Notes: generated from the letters alone by a model not told the origin. DNA of 13,043 nt from Propionibacteriaceae bacterium (GCA_031282235.1 JAITED010000009.1:1-13043); one strand, 5' to 3'; positions 1 through 8,498 are shown, counted from the stretch's first letter. Made by a program: numbers and translations.

Positions 1-206
1 GTAAGAACATGAATATCGTAATAATCTTTCATTCGCGTATTCGCTGTACCAAATGCCACACACGCCGCACTATCTCGACATGGGGAAAGTGCTGTACGCT
101 CCAAAAATCGCTCAAAGAAAAAGTTGCGCTGAATGATATGCGGCGGCGTACCCGTCTTAGCTGACAGGTTGCGCGAGCGCGCTTTTAGCTGCATAGCAGT
201 TTTCAC
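1..206 (-). pseudogene. AbiEii-type toxin, internally deleted, cut by window edge
   Basis: This is the second gene of an AbiE (type IV) toxin-antitoxin pair. AbiEii proteins are nucleotidyltransferases that act as the toxin. The reading frame begins at a GTG overlapping the antitoxin stop (GTGA), with GGAGGTG five bases upstream. The first ~43 residues read as a normal family N-terminus (MQLKARSRNLSAK, then ERFLERTALSPCRD). Within about ten residues the frame jumps to TANTRMKDYYDIHVL, which in this family lies near the C-terminal third, after the catalytic core. The stretch that should hold the GG and DxD-type nucleotidyltransferase motifs is therefore missing, in frame. The rest of the C-terminus lies outside the window. 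I infer an internal deletion that inactivates the toxin. The family comparison is from memory; a divergent short subfamily is a less likely alternative. Confidence 0.72.
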
Positions 207-775
207 AGCAACACCTCCAAATAGGTTTTGATTGGTTTCGCTACCCTAAAACGTTCTGCAACCCGCAACAACTGCGGGATATCCCTATCTTTAAGCGTTA
301 CATAACGTTTGACAGCCGTCACAACGATTTCAGAATCAATACGGCTCCGGCTCCGAACCACATCACAAACCGCGCGCTCCGCGCTATACGTATTAACCAA
401 ATAGCCGTACTTCGTCGCAACACGAACAACATCCAAACCATAACTATCCGCTTTAACCGAAAAAACCTTGAAACCATCCCGTAACAGCCCTTTAGTGTTG
501 TACCCAAACGGAACTGTAACAGAAAACTTAACCGGGTCACGGTCGCTCAAACCATGCAGATACAACGCCGTGCCGTGCGAATACACAATCTTCGGGCGCC
601 GCAACTGCTCAATAAACAATAAATCATCAGGCGCATCAACCGCCCCATACACTCCCCGAGCCACACGCTCCAGCTCCCCCGACTTCACCGACCGCGACAA
701 ACCCATATATGAAAAACCCAAAGACTTACCCTGCGCCGCCGAGATGACACCGCGAACTAGGCCACCATTCGCCAT
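203..775 (-). CDS. AbiEi-family antitoxin (type IV toxin-antitoxin)
   Basis: Predicted antitoxin and autorepressor of the AbiE pair, 190 residues from the ATG at 775. A GTG at 784 is also open, but AAGGGG lies eight bases before the ATG and would touch the GTG, so the ATG is preferred. Residues ~5-50 look like the winged-helix N-terminal domain of AbiEi (region ending in ELERVARGVYG). The following part carries YSHGTALYLHGLSDRDP, typical of the AbiEi antitoxin domain, and the C-terminal half has NTYSAERAVCDVVR. In this family the N-terminal domain binds inverted repeats in its own promoter, while the C-terminal domain neutralises the toxin by an indirect (type IV) route. The toxin gene overlaps its 3' end by four bases. 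The antitoxin frame is full length with no visible damage although the toxin is not. The AT-rich upstream DNA and isolated position suggest acquisition by transfer. Confidence 0.85.
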   Translation of the reverse strand: MANGGLVRGVISAAQGKSLGFSYMGLSRSVKSGELERVARGVYGAVDAPDDLLFIEQLRRPKIVYSHGTALYLHGLSDRDPVKFSVTVPFGYNTKGLLRDGFKVFSVKADSYGLDVVRVATKYGYLVNTYSAERAVCDVVRSRSRIDSEIVVTAVKRYVTLKDRDIPQLLRVAERFRVAKPIKTYLEVLL

Positions 776-807
776 GATAACCACCCCTTATGTTAGAAAT
801 ATGCTAA

Positions 808-830
808 AACTATATACAATTATAGCTTAT
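808..830 (-). promoter_or_regulatory. Candidate abiE promoter with overlapping inverted repeat
   Basis: On the minus strand a perfect TATAAT (824-819) sits about 45 bases before the abiEi ATG. No convincing -35 is seen at 16-18 bases. Overlapping it are arms CTATA (810-814) and TATAG (821-825) around six bases, a plausible operator for the AbiEi winged helix. The gap 785-897, between this gene and gltD, is markedly AT-rich and contains no other gene or clear terminator. Confidence 0.4.
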
Positions 831-897
831 TACAAACCAAATACGGGTAGAACAATACCATTTTTGGGATAGTTCTGTCTGGAGAGTGGGGGCAGCT

Positions 898-2355
898 TCA
901 GCGGGTTAGGGGGCGGGTGGTGGGGACTATGGGTTTGGGGAGGTTGCTGGCGCGGTTGGTGAGGAAAGCGTCTACGCCGTTGGCGCAGGAACGACCCTCG
1001 GCGATGGCCCAGACGATTAGGGATTGGCCGCGGCCACAGTCGCCGCAGGCGAATACGCCGGGGACGCTGGTTTGGAAATCTGCGTCGCGTATCACGTTGC
1101 CACGGGCATCTAGGGCTAGGCCCAGCTCTGCTACTACGCCGGTGGGCTCGGGGCCCAAGAAACCCATCGCTAGTAGCACTAGGTCGGCGGGTAGGGTGCG
1201 GGTAGTGCCGGGGATGGGGTTCAGTTTCGTATCTACATCGCTCACTTCGATAGCGTTGACGTGAGTAGCAGCATCCCCTAGGAAGCGGGCAGTGGATACG
1301 GAGTAGAGCCGCTCGCCGCCCTCCTCGTGGGCGCTGGCTACGCGATATAGATTCGGATACGTCGGCCACGGCTGGTTCTGGGGGCGCTCCTCCCCTGGGC
1401 GCGGCATAATCTCTAAACTGGTGACGCTAGCGGCTCCCTGCCTAAGAGCAGTGCCGATACAGTCAGCGCCGGTATCGCCACCGCCGATAATCACCACATG
1501 CTTGCCTTGGGCGCTGAGCATCGGCTCCGTGCCGTTCACCACCGCTTTGGTGGCGGCGGTTAGGTACTCCACCGCTTGATGGATGCCTGCTAACTCCCGC
1601 CCAGGGACGTTCAGGTCGCGGGGAACTGTGGAGCCGATGGCCAGCACCACTGCGTCGAAACGCTCCACCAACTGCGTGCCGGTGATGTCCACGCCGATGT
1701 TGCAGTTGGTCTTGAACGTGGTGCCCTCTAACGCCATCTGCTTTAGGCGACGCTCCAACACGGTTTTCTCCAGCTTGAAGTTGGGGATACCGTAGCGCAA
1801 CAGACCGCCGATAGCATCGGCGCGCTCATACACCACCACGGTGTGCCCCGCGCGGGTGAGCTGTTGCGCCACCGCTAACCCCGCCGGGCCGGAACCGACT
1901 ACGGCGATAGTCTGCAACGAGTGCCAATCCGCGCTTATCGGCTCGACGCGGCGGTCAGCCCAAGCGCGGTCAATAATTGCGACCTCGATATTTTTGATGG
2001 TTACTGGGTCGCGGTACTCCCCCACCACACAGGCGGCCTCGCACAGCGCCGGACACAGCCTGCCGGTGAACTCGGGGAAGTTGTTGGTGGCGTGCAACCG
2101 GTCTGCCGCCGCCCGCCACTCGTCGCGCCACACCAAATCGTTCCACTCCGGCATCAGGTTGCCCAGTGGGCAAGCCGCGTGACAGAAAGGCACACCGCAA
2201 TCCATACACCGGCTCGCCTGCGTCTCAATAAAAGGCAACACCGCCGCACCCGGAGTGCCGGGGTACACCTCGCACCAATCGGATACGCGCTCCGCCACGC
2301 TACGGCGCTCCGCAACAAGGCGTGCCACTTTCATAAAACCTTGCGGGTCAGCCAC
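898..2355 (-). CDS. gltD: Glutamate synthase, small (beta) subunit
   Basis: FAD-containing subunit that takes electrons from NADPH and passes them through iron-sulfur clusters to GltB for glutamate formation in the cytoplasm. The 485 residues match the usual length. The N-terminal Fe-S region has Cys50, Cys53, Cys58 and Cys62, followed by Cys101, Cys105 and Cys109. The FAD-binding GSGPAG lies at 154-159 and the NAD(P)H-binding GGGDTG at 291-296. Near the end GDCGRGQSLIVWAI corresponds to the conserved second FAD contact. The start is a GTG that overlaps the gltB stop by eight bases (GTGGCTGA), with GGGAG six bases upstream inside gltB, so translation is probably coupled and the two subunits are made together. 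No hairpin terminator is evident after its TGA. Confidence 0.97.
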   Translation of the reverse strand: MADPQGFMKVARLVAERRSVAERVSDWCEVYPGTPGAAVLPFIETQASRCMDCGVPFCHAACPLGNLMPEWNDLVWRDEWRAAADRLHATNNFPEFTGRLCPALCEAACVVGEYRDPVTIKNIEVAIIDRAWADRRVEPISADWHSLQTIAVVGSGPAGLAVAQQLTRAGHTVVVYERADAIGGLLRYGIPNFKLEKTVLERRLKQMALEGTTFKTNCNIGVDITGTQLVERFDAVVLAIGSTVPRDLNVPGRELAGIHQAVEYLTAATKAVVNGTEPMLSAQGKHVVIIGGGDTGADCIGTALRQGAASVTSLEIMPRPGEERPQNQPWPTYPNLYRVASAHEEGGERLYSVSTARFLGDAATHVNAIEVSDVDTKLNPIPGTTRTLPADLVLLAMGFLGPEPTGVVAELGLALDARGNVIRDADFQTSVPGVFACGDCGRGQSLIVWAIAEGRSCANGVDAFLTNRASNLPKPIVPTTRPLTR

Positions 2356-5300
2356 GGGTCGCTCCCATCATCAATTCCACCAGTTGGGCATCGGTTGCGC
2401 CCTCAGCTAGACCACGCTCTCGCGCGGCCAACACGCGAGCGTAATCTCGGGGCATAATCTTTGTGAAACGCTCAGCGATACGTCCCTCAGCTAACAGTGC
2501 CTCGGCTACGGTGGAGCCGGTCTCCAACTGGTGCAGCGCCAACAGTTCGGATATACGGATTACGTCGGCGGTGGTTAGCGGATGCGCGTCCACCAAACCG
2601 GTGTTCAGTTGCTCCAAATCCAAATCCAGCACCCACGCGACACCGCCAGACATGCCAGCTGCAAAGTTGCGCCCAGTGGGGCCGAGAATCAGCGCTTCAC
2701 CGCCGGTCATGTACTCGCAGCCGTGGTCGCCTACCCCCTCCACTACGGCGGTAGCCCCGGAGTTACGCACACAGAACCGCTCCCCCACTTGGCCGCGCAG
2801 TAGTATCTGCCCGCTGGTCGCGCCGTAGCCGATGACGTTACCCGCCACCACCTCGCCGTGGGGGTCGAACGGGGAATCTGGATGTGGATATACGATAATA
2901 CGTCCCCCAGATAATCCCTTGCCCAGATAGTCGTTACAGTCTCCCACTAGGCGTAACGTCACACCACGCGGTAAGAATGCTGCGAAACTCTGCCCGCCGG
3001 TACCGATGAGCGTGAAGTCTATGGTGTCATCCGGCAGCCCCGCCCCTCGCGTCGCCTTGGTGACGTGGTAGCCCAGCAGCGTACCGACAGTGCGATGCGT
3101 ATTTCGTACCTCGAACGTGCCCTGTACTGGTGTGCAATGCTCAATCGAGTCTTTGGCGGCGGCTAGTAGGGCTACATCTAGGGATTTGTCTAGTTCGTGG
3201 TCCTGTTCACGCACTTGGTGGCGTTGCTGCCCCGGTTTCGGCGCGATGTCGGCTTGCAGGGGGGTTAAATCCAGCCCGGCGGCTTTCCAGTGCTCTAGTG
3301 CGGGGCGTATTTGCAGCGCGGCAACCTGACCCACGGCTTCTTGGAGGGTACGGAAACCCAACTCTGCGAGCAGTTCGCGTACCTCCTCAGCTAGCATCAA
3401 GAAGAAGTTGCTGATGTGTTCCGGCTTGCCAGCGAAGTATTTACGCAGCTGCGGGTTTTGGGTGGCGATACCAACCGGGCAGGTGTCCTGATTGCACACC
3501 CGCATCATCACGCACCCGCTGGCCACCAGTACCGTAGTGGCGAACCCAAACTCCTCCGCGCCCAGCAGCGCGGCCACCACCACATCCCGACCGGTTTTGA
3601 GTTGGCCATCTACCTGCAACACCACTCGGTCGCGCAGCCCGTTGCGTAACAGCGTCTGTTGCGTTTCGGCCAACCCCAACTCCCACGGGCTGCCCACATG
3701 TTTGATGGACGTGAGCGGGCTGGCACCGGTGCCGCCGTCGTGGCCGGAGATGAGAATCACGTCAGCTTTGGCTTTCACCACGCCCGCTGCCACCGTACCC
3801 ACACCGGATTCGGAGACCAACTTCACCTGTACCCGAGCCTGCGGATTGGCGCTCTTTAGGTCATGTATGAGCTGTTTGATGTCCTCAATGGAGTAGATAT
3901 CGTGGTGCGGCGGGGGGCTGATGAGCTGCACCCCCGGCGTAGAGTGGCGCACTTTCGCCACCCAAGGGTAAACCTTCTGCCCCGGCAACTGCCCGCCCTC
4001 GCCAGGTTTCGCGCCCTGCGCCATCTTTATCTGAATGTCGGTAGCGTTCGCCAAATACTCACTCGTAACCCCGAATCGCCCGCTGGCTACCTGTTTCACA
4101 GCGGAGCGGCGCGTTAGGTCGTAGAGTCGCTCCGGGGATTCTCCCCCCTCGCCGGTGTTCGATTTCGCCCCGATAGCGTTCATGGCGATGGCGATGTTCT
4201 CGTGCGCCTCCTGCGAGATGGAGCCGAAACTCATCGCCCCGGTGGAGAAGCGTTTCACAATCTCAGTGACCGGCTCCACCTCGTCCAACGGCACCGAACC
4301 ATACGGGCTGCGTAACTCGAACAGGGCGCGCAGTGTCATCAGCCGCCCCGACGTATCGTTGATACGCCCCGTATAACGTTTGAACATCGCGTAATCGTTG
4401 CCGCGTACCGCCTGCTGCAGCGTGAAGATGGCCTCGGGGTCGAACAGGTGTTCCTCGCCCTCGCGTCGCCACTGGTATTCACCGCCCACAGCTAGGCTGC
4501 GATGTGGCTGTTTGTTGCCGGTGAGCGGGTAGCCGAGCGCGTGTTGCGCTGCGCTGCTGCGCGCCACCTGCTCCAACCCGATGCCGCCGATACGGCTCAC
4601 CGTGCCGGGGAAAAACTCGGCCACAAAGTCGTCCGCTAAACCGATGGCCTCAAACACCTGCGCGCCGGTGTAGCTGGCGATGGTGGAGATGCCCATCTTG
4701 CTCATCACCTTCAATACGCCTTTGCCGAGCGCCGTCCGTACATTCTCAATGGCTTTCTCCGGGCTAACCGTGACGTACAACTCCCGTCTAGCCAAATCCT
4801 CAGCGGTCTCAAATGCGAGATACGGGTTGATGGCGGCGGCACCATAACCAATCAGCAGCGCGGCGTGATGCACCTCGCGCACATCTCCCGCCTCCACAAT
4901 CAACCCGATTTGGGTACGCTGCTTCACGTTCACCAGATGGTTGTGTATCGCCGCCGTGAGCAGCAGCGACGGGATGGGGGCATGGTCGCCGTCCGAATGC
5001 CTATCTGACAATACGATGACCCGCGCCCCAGCGGCGATGGCGGCGCTCACCTCGTCACGAATCTGTTCCAGCCGCTCGCGCAGCGCCTCCGCGCCCCTAT
5101 CCACGTCATAGAGCCCGTGGATGACGTGGGTGTGCCCGCCGGTGGGCTGCCCCGCGTGCTCACCCAACCGGGTGATTTTCGCCAACTGTTCCGAATCGAG
5201 AATCGGGAACGGGATGATGATTTGACGGCAAGAATCCGGGCCCGGTGCCAGCAGGTTCGCTTCCGGGCCGATGCCGGTGGACAACGACGTCACCAACTCC

Positions 5301-6859
5301 TCCCGGATGGCATCCAGCGGCGGGTTAGTCACCTGCGCGAACGTCTGTCGGAAGTAATCAAACAGGTTACGGGGCTTGTCAGAGAGCACTGCAATCGGCG
5401 TATCGTCGCCCATCGCCCCCACCGGCTCCGCGCCAGTGTTAGCCATCGGAGCGATGATACGGCGCAACTCCTCATGGGTGTAGCCGAAAATCTGCCCTCG
5501 GCGGGTGACAGAGGCGGGCGAATGGACAACGTGGGTGCGCTCCGGCAAGTCGTCAATGCTGACCACCCCTTGCGCCAACCATTCGCCATACGGATGCTCG
5601 GCGGCTAACGTATCTTTTATCTCGCGGTCGTCGATGAGACGGTGCTCCTTGATGTCAGCCAACAACACTCGTCCTGGGCGTAACCGCCCTTTGGCTAGCA
5701 CATCTGCGGGAGCCACTGGCAGCACCCCGGCCTCGGAGGCGAAGATGATACGGTTGTCGCGGGTGAGCCAGTAGCGCGCTGGGCGTAAACCGTTGCGGTC
5801 TAGCACCGCGCCAATCTGGGTGCCGTCGGTGAACGCCACCACCGCCGGGCCGTCCCACGGCTCCATCACGCAGGAGTGGAAGCGGTAGAAATCGCGGTGA
5901 GAGGCGGGCATCCGCTCGTTGTGTTCCCACGCTTCCGGAATCATCATCAAGATGGCGTGCGCCAGCGGTCGCCCCCCCAAGTGCAGCAGTTCCAACACCT
6001 CGTCGAAACTCGCTGAATCGGAACTATCGGGGCTACATATGGGGAAGATACGGTTCAAGTCGCCGGGGATGAGCGGGGTGGCCAGCAGCGATTCGCGGGC
6101 GCGCATCCGGGCCCGGTTGCCTTTGATGGTGTTGATTTCGCCGTTGTGGGCAATCATTCTGAACGGGTGCGCCAGTTTCCAGCTGGGGAACGTATTGGTC
6201 GAGAATCGGGAATGCACTAGCACTAACGCTGACGTGAACCGCTCATCGTGCAGTTCGGGGTACACAGCCGCCAACTGGGAGGTGGTCAGCATCCCTTTAT
6301 ATACGATGGTGCGCGCCGACAGTGACGAGAAATACACCCCCAGTTCGTTTTCGCAGCGCCGCCTGAGACAGTAGGCGCGCCTATCCAACTCGATGCCGCG
6401 CTCACCGCCCAGCGAGCTTACGAACAGTTGCGCAAAATACGGGCGCACCGCCTCCGAGACTGGGGAAAGACTGGCGGTGTCAATCGGCAGTTCGCGCCAC
6501 CCGATGACGCGCAACCCCTCCGCTGCCGCAATCTCCACCACCCGGTCGCTGACCTGCTGGCGTTCCGTAACATCAACCGGCAGATAGCCGATACCGCAGG
6601 CGTATTCTCCTGCCGCAGGCAACTCAAAGGGCACTACCGCCCGTAAAAACGCATCCGGAATCTGGGTGAGAATGCCCGCGCCATCACCGGCTGCCGCGTC
6701 CTCACCAGTAGCCCCGCGATGGTCAAGGTTAGCCAGCGCGGTAAGCCCCTGCGCCACGATGTCGTGACTCGCTCGCCCCGACAGGTCAGCCACGAACGCC
6801 ACCCCGCACGAGTCATGCTCAAACGCCGGGTCATAAAGCCCCGCTCCAGTGACCCCCAT
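2348..6859 (-). CDS. gltB: Glutamate synthase, large (alpha) subunit
   Basis: Makes two glutamates from glutamine and 2-oxoglutarate with electrons from GltD. The 1503 residues are full length for the bacterial large subunit. A 17-residue propeptide precedes the catalytic Cys18 (HDSCGVAF), which becomes the N-terminal nucleophile of the class II glutamine amidotransferase domain (to ~430). A central domain (~480-770) is followed by the FMN-binding synthase domain (MSFGSIS from residue 876) and the 3Fe-4S cysteines Cys1116, Cys1122 and Cys1127 in CVMMRVCNQDTC. The C-terminal GXGXG domain lies at about 1330-1400. The ATG has GGGAGG five bases upstream. One small oddity: the cluster loop reads CNQDTC where a histidine usually follows the cysteine. 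The gene is first of a gltBD operon. The broken copy of its codons ~34-59 at 8521-8597 is described separately. Confidence 0.98.
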   Translation of the reverse strand: MGVTGAGLYDPAFEHDSCGVAFVADLSGRASHDIVAQGLTALANLDHRGATGEDAAAGDGAGILTQIPDAFLRAVVPFELPAAGEYACGIGYLPVDVTERQQVSDRVVEIAAAEGLRVIGWRELPIDTASLSPVSEAVRPYFAQLFVSSLGGERGIELDRRAYCLRRRCENELGVYFSSLSARTIVYKGMLTTSQLAAVYPELHDERFTSALVLVHSRFSTNTFPSWKLAHPFRMIAHNGEINTIKGNRARMRARESLLATPLIPGDLNRIFPICSPDSSDSASFDEVLELLHLGGRPLAHAILMMIPEAWEHNERMPASHRDFYRFHSCVMEPWDGPAVVAFTDGTQIGAVLDRNGLRPARYWLTRDNRIIFASEAGVLPVAPADVLAKGRLRPGRVLLADIKEHRLIDDREIKDTLAAEHPYGEWLAQGVVSIDDLPERTHVVHSPASVTRRGQIFGYTHEELRRIIAPMANTGAEPVGAMGDDTPIAVLSDKPRNLFDYFRQTFAQVTNPPLDAIREELVTSLSTGIGPEANLLAPGPDSCRQIIIPFPILDSEQLAKITRLGEHAGQPTGGHTHVIHGLYDVDRGAEALRERLEQIRDEVSAAIAAGARVIVLSDRHSDGDHAPIPSLLLTAAIHNHLVNVKQRTQIGLIVEAGDVREVHHAALLIGYGAAAINPYLAFETAEDLARRELYVTVSPEKAIENVRTALGKGVLKVMSKMGISTIASYTGAQVFEAIGLADDFVAEFFPGTVSRIGGIGLEQVARSSAAQHALGYPLTGNKQPHRSLAVGGEYQWRREGEEHLFDPEAIFTLQQAVRGNDYAMFKRYTGRINDTSGRLMTLRALFELRSPYGSVPLDEVEPVTEIVKRFSTGAMSFGSISQEAHENIAIAMNAIGAKSNTGEGGESPERLYDLTRRSAVKQVASGRFGVTSEYLANATDIQIKMAQGAKPGEGGQLPGQKVYPWVAKVRHSTPGVQLISPPPHHDIYSIEDIKQLIHDLKSANPQARVQVKLVSESGVGTVAAGVVKAKADVILISGHDGGTGASPLTSIKHVGSPWELGLAETQQTLLRNGLRDRVVLQVDGQLKTGRDVVVAALLGAEEFGFATTVLVASGCVMMRVCNQDTCPVGIATQNPQLRKYFAGKPEHISNFFLMLAEEVRELLAELGFRTLQEAVGQVAALQIRPALEHWKAAGLDLTPLQADIAPKPGQQRHQVREQDHELDKSLDVALLAAAKDSIEHCTPVQGTFEVRNTHRTVGTLLGYHVTKATRGAGLPDDTIDFTLIGTGGQSFAAFLPRGVTLRLVGDCNDYLGKGLSGGRIIVYPHPDSPFDPHGEVVAGNVIGYGATSGQILLRGQVGERFCVRNSGATAVVEGVGDHGCEYMTGGEALILGPTGRNFAAGMSGGVAWVLDLDLEQLNTGLVDAHPLTTADVIRISELLALHQLETGSTVAEALLAEGRIAERFTKIMPRDYARVLAARERGLAEGATDAQLVELMMGATRG

Positions 6860-7014
6860 AAGCGCCTCCCCAAACTGGTCTCAACTGTAAAGCCATAGCC
6901 TACCGGAGCCAGAAACTTTTAAGCGACACCCAGCTAAAAAACTGTCCGCGTCGTCGAAAATGGCGGATTGTCCCGCCGTCTTGGTTTCCTTTGGGATGTT
7001 TTGGCGCGGCTGTT

Positions 7015-7035
7015 ACTCAGGTACCGCTGCTGAGT
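7015..7035. promoter_or_regulatory. Inverted repeat in the gltB/GNAT divergent intergenic region
   Basis: The 233-base gap 6860-7092 separates divergent gltB and the acetyltransferase gene and must hold both promoters. I see a perfect six-base inverted repeat, ACTCAG (7015-7020) and CTGAGT (7030-7035), around nine bases, ending about 57 bases before the acetyltransferase ATG. TAGGGTATGGT follows it and could supply a plus-strand -10. No clear consensus promoter was recognised for gltB. Function as an operator is inference only. Confidence 0.3.
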
Positions 7036-7092
7036 AGGGTATGGTCGCAGATAGCCCACCACTAGGCAGATTGGGAGTGAGGCGTAAACAGC

Positions 7093-7539
7093 ATGAAGAT
7101 TAGAAACTTGAAGCTGACTGATTACGAAGCGGTATACGCCTTATGGTGTCGTAGTGCCGGAATGGGATTAAACGACGTGGATGACAGCCGCGAAGGTATC
7201 GCCAAATATCTGGCGCGTAATCCGAACACCTGCTTCGTCGCCGAAGCTGAAACCGATGCCGGGATTGTGGGAGCAATACTGAGTGGCCATGACGGACGGC
7301 GCGGGTTTATTTACCACACCTGTGTGGCTCCCGAAATGCGGCGCAACGGATTAGGCGCCCAACTCGTAACCGCCGCTTTGGAGGCACTACGCACAGCGGG
7401 CATAAGCAAAGTCGCTCTAGTAATCTTTGGCCACAACACTAGCGGTAACGCCTTTTGGGAGCGTTTAGGTTTCACTCCCCGCCCCGACTTGACCTACCGC
7501 AATCGCCCCCTAATCGCCCTAGAACGCATTGATACGTAA
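7093..7539 (+). CDS. GNAT-family N-acetyltransferase
   Basis: A 148-residue protein with the GNAT fold, which transfers an acetyl group from acetyl-CoA to an amine; the substrate is not predictable. Visible marks: the acetyl-CoA-binding motif A in VAPEMRRNGLGAQLV (RRNGLGA at 83-89), the motif B region NTSGNAFWERLGF (115-127), and the N-terminal block GMGLNDVDDSREGIAKYL common in small YpeA-like acetyltransferases. The ATG has GTGAGG ten bases upstream, slightly long spacing. It is divergent from gltB and followed by two tandem inverted repeats, so it is probably monocistronic. It may be the old neighbour of gltB or the first gene of the accessory region. Confidence 0.9.
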   Translation: MKIRNLKLTDYEAVYALWCRSAGMGLNDVDDSREGIAKYLARNPNTCFVAEAETDAGIVGAILSGHDGRRGFIYHTCVAPEMRRNGLGAQLVTAALEALRTAGISKVALVIFGHNTSGNAFWERLGFTPRPDLTYRNRPLIALERIDT

Positions 7540-7555
7540 CATACGTAGCGTCTGG

Positions 7556-7614
7556 TTGATAGTGTTTTCGTGTCACTATCAAAAACCGATAATGGACTGC
7601 ATAAATATCGGGTT
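7556..7614. repeat. Two tandem inverted repeats after the GNAT gene
   Basis: First hairpin: TTGATAGTG (7556-7564) and CACTATCAA (7574-7582), nine perfect pairs with a nine-base loop. Second: CCGATA (7586-7591) and TATCGG (7606-7611) with a 14-base loop, weakly extended by AAA and TTT. The first lies 17 bases after the GNAT stop, so a transcription end is the simplest reading, but it is followed by A rather than T residues. The second is followed by only three T. Just before them, ATACGTA occurs twice (7532-7538, 7541-7547). The gap 7540-7688 has no gene. Confidence 0.45.
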
Positions 7615-7688
7615 TGGGCGTAGGGGTTGTGGCACACCTATTAGTAAAGAGCGGCTTCGCCGTATGAGCGTTGATACGAGAATACACT

Positions 7689-8498
7689 ATGGAAAAGAAT
7701 GAACTCATTGCAGGCAGACCACGCATCGGCTGGGTATTTGATGGTAGCCCTGACGTTGCTCCTATCGCCGCCATGTTGGTGGACACAGCGGAGGGCATAA
7801 CGCTCACCGTCCCGCTGATATCACCTACTCCTCTGGAGACTCAAAACAGGAACAGCGTACATGGCCCCTGGTTTGCGTATTCCGGAGTTATTCTAAATGA
7901 CATCCCAACTACGGAGGGCAAGTGCCCAAAAACGCTACAGTTCCACGACGCAATTGGCTCCGTTTTGCTTGTCGGATGTCGATCAGTGGGAACATTACCC
8001 ACAATGCTTTCGAACCAGATTGGCCATGGGAAAATCATCGCAGATTACGCCGTTTTTGGTGGTCACTCTTTTGAGTATGACCGAATTAACGGTATGAGAA
8101 GCGCAATTGACGGTTTATTCCAATGGTTCGGTCGCAGTTCTATGGCCTTAGAGCATCTGGGTTTTCATATGGCGAAACTTGAGAAAACAGGGGCACATCT
8201 CAATAGTAGAAACCAACTTAAATCTTTCAAGGCTGGCCTTGAGTTGATTCAAACTCAGCTCCCACCCATGCTCCTACCTGACTGGAAACAATGGATTGAC
8301 GAAGCTATCGACTGCTACTTGGGAACTAAACACCCTGATCATCCGCTACCGGATTACACTGTACGCGCAAACGTCTGGCGACAAAACGTCCTAGTTTTAC
8401 GCGCATGGATTGCCAAGTACTTGGGTGTAGACGATGAAAATCTGCTTGATAGACTTCAGCACGACCCGCTGAATCAGCCTTATACAGTGGAAGATTAA
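7689..8498 (+). CDS. Protein resembling the N-terminal domain of ApeA-type HEPN defence proteins
   Basis: Predicted soluble protein of 269 residues from the ATG at 7689; the frame opens with a TTG at 7671 but lacks a good ribosome site either way. The first ~150 residues resemble what I recall as ApeA N-terminal domain 1: RIGWVFDGS (13-20 region), TLQFHDAIGSVLLVGCRSV (82-100) and ADYAVFGGHSFEYDRINGMR (119-137), then LFQWFG. Proteins with this domain usually continue into a HEPN RNase domain with an RN(x4-6)H motif and act in anti-phage abortive infection. Here the C-terminal ~110 residues end with an amphipathic stretch (VLVLRAWIAKYLG) like the last HEPN helix, but no RNxxxxH is visible, so the active part may be lost or very divergent. 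No signal peptide or membrane segment is seen. Codon use is less GC-rich than in the gatB or gltB genes. Family assignment is tentative. Confidence 0.5.
   Translation: MEKNELIAGRPRIGWVFDGSPDVAPIAAMLVDTAEGITLTVPLISPTPLETQNRNSVHGPWFAYSGVILNDIPTTEGKCPKTLQFHDAIGSVLLVGCRSVGTLPTMLSNQIGHGKIIADYAVFGGHSFEYDRINGMRSAIDGLFQWFGRSSMALEHLGFHMAKLEKTGAHLNSRNQLKSFKAGLELIQTQLPPMLLPDWKQWIDEAIDCYLGTKHPDHPLPDYTVRANVWRQNVLVLRAWIAKYLGVDDENLLDRLQHDPLNQPYTVED

Noticed and set aside
468..872. A 134-residue plus-strand frame opposite abiEi
   Set aside because: It is antisense to a recognised antitoxin and has no ribosome site or family resemblance.
830..1369. A 179-residue minus-strand frame rich in Arg and Pro
   Set aside because: It lies inside gltD in another frame and reads as low-complexity Arg/Pro/Ser sequence, as expected of a shadow frame in GC-rich coding DNA.
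1921..2457. A 178-residue plus-strand frame opposite the start of gltD and end of gltB
   Set aside because: It is antisense to two well-supported genes, has no family resemblance and no good ribosome site.
5117..5608. A 163-residue plus-strand frame inside gltB
   Set aside because: Antisense shadow of gltB with no recognisable domain; gltB is continuous and full length here.
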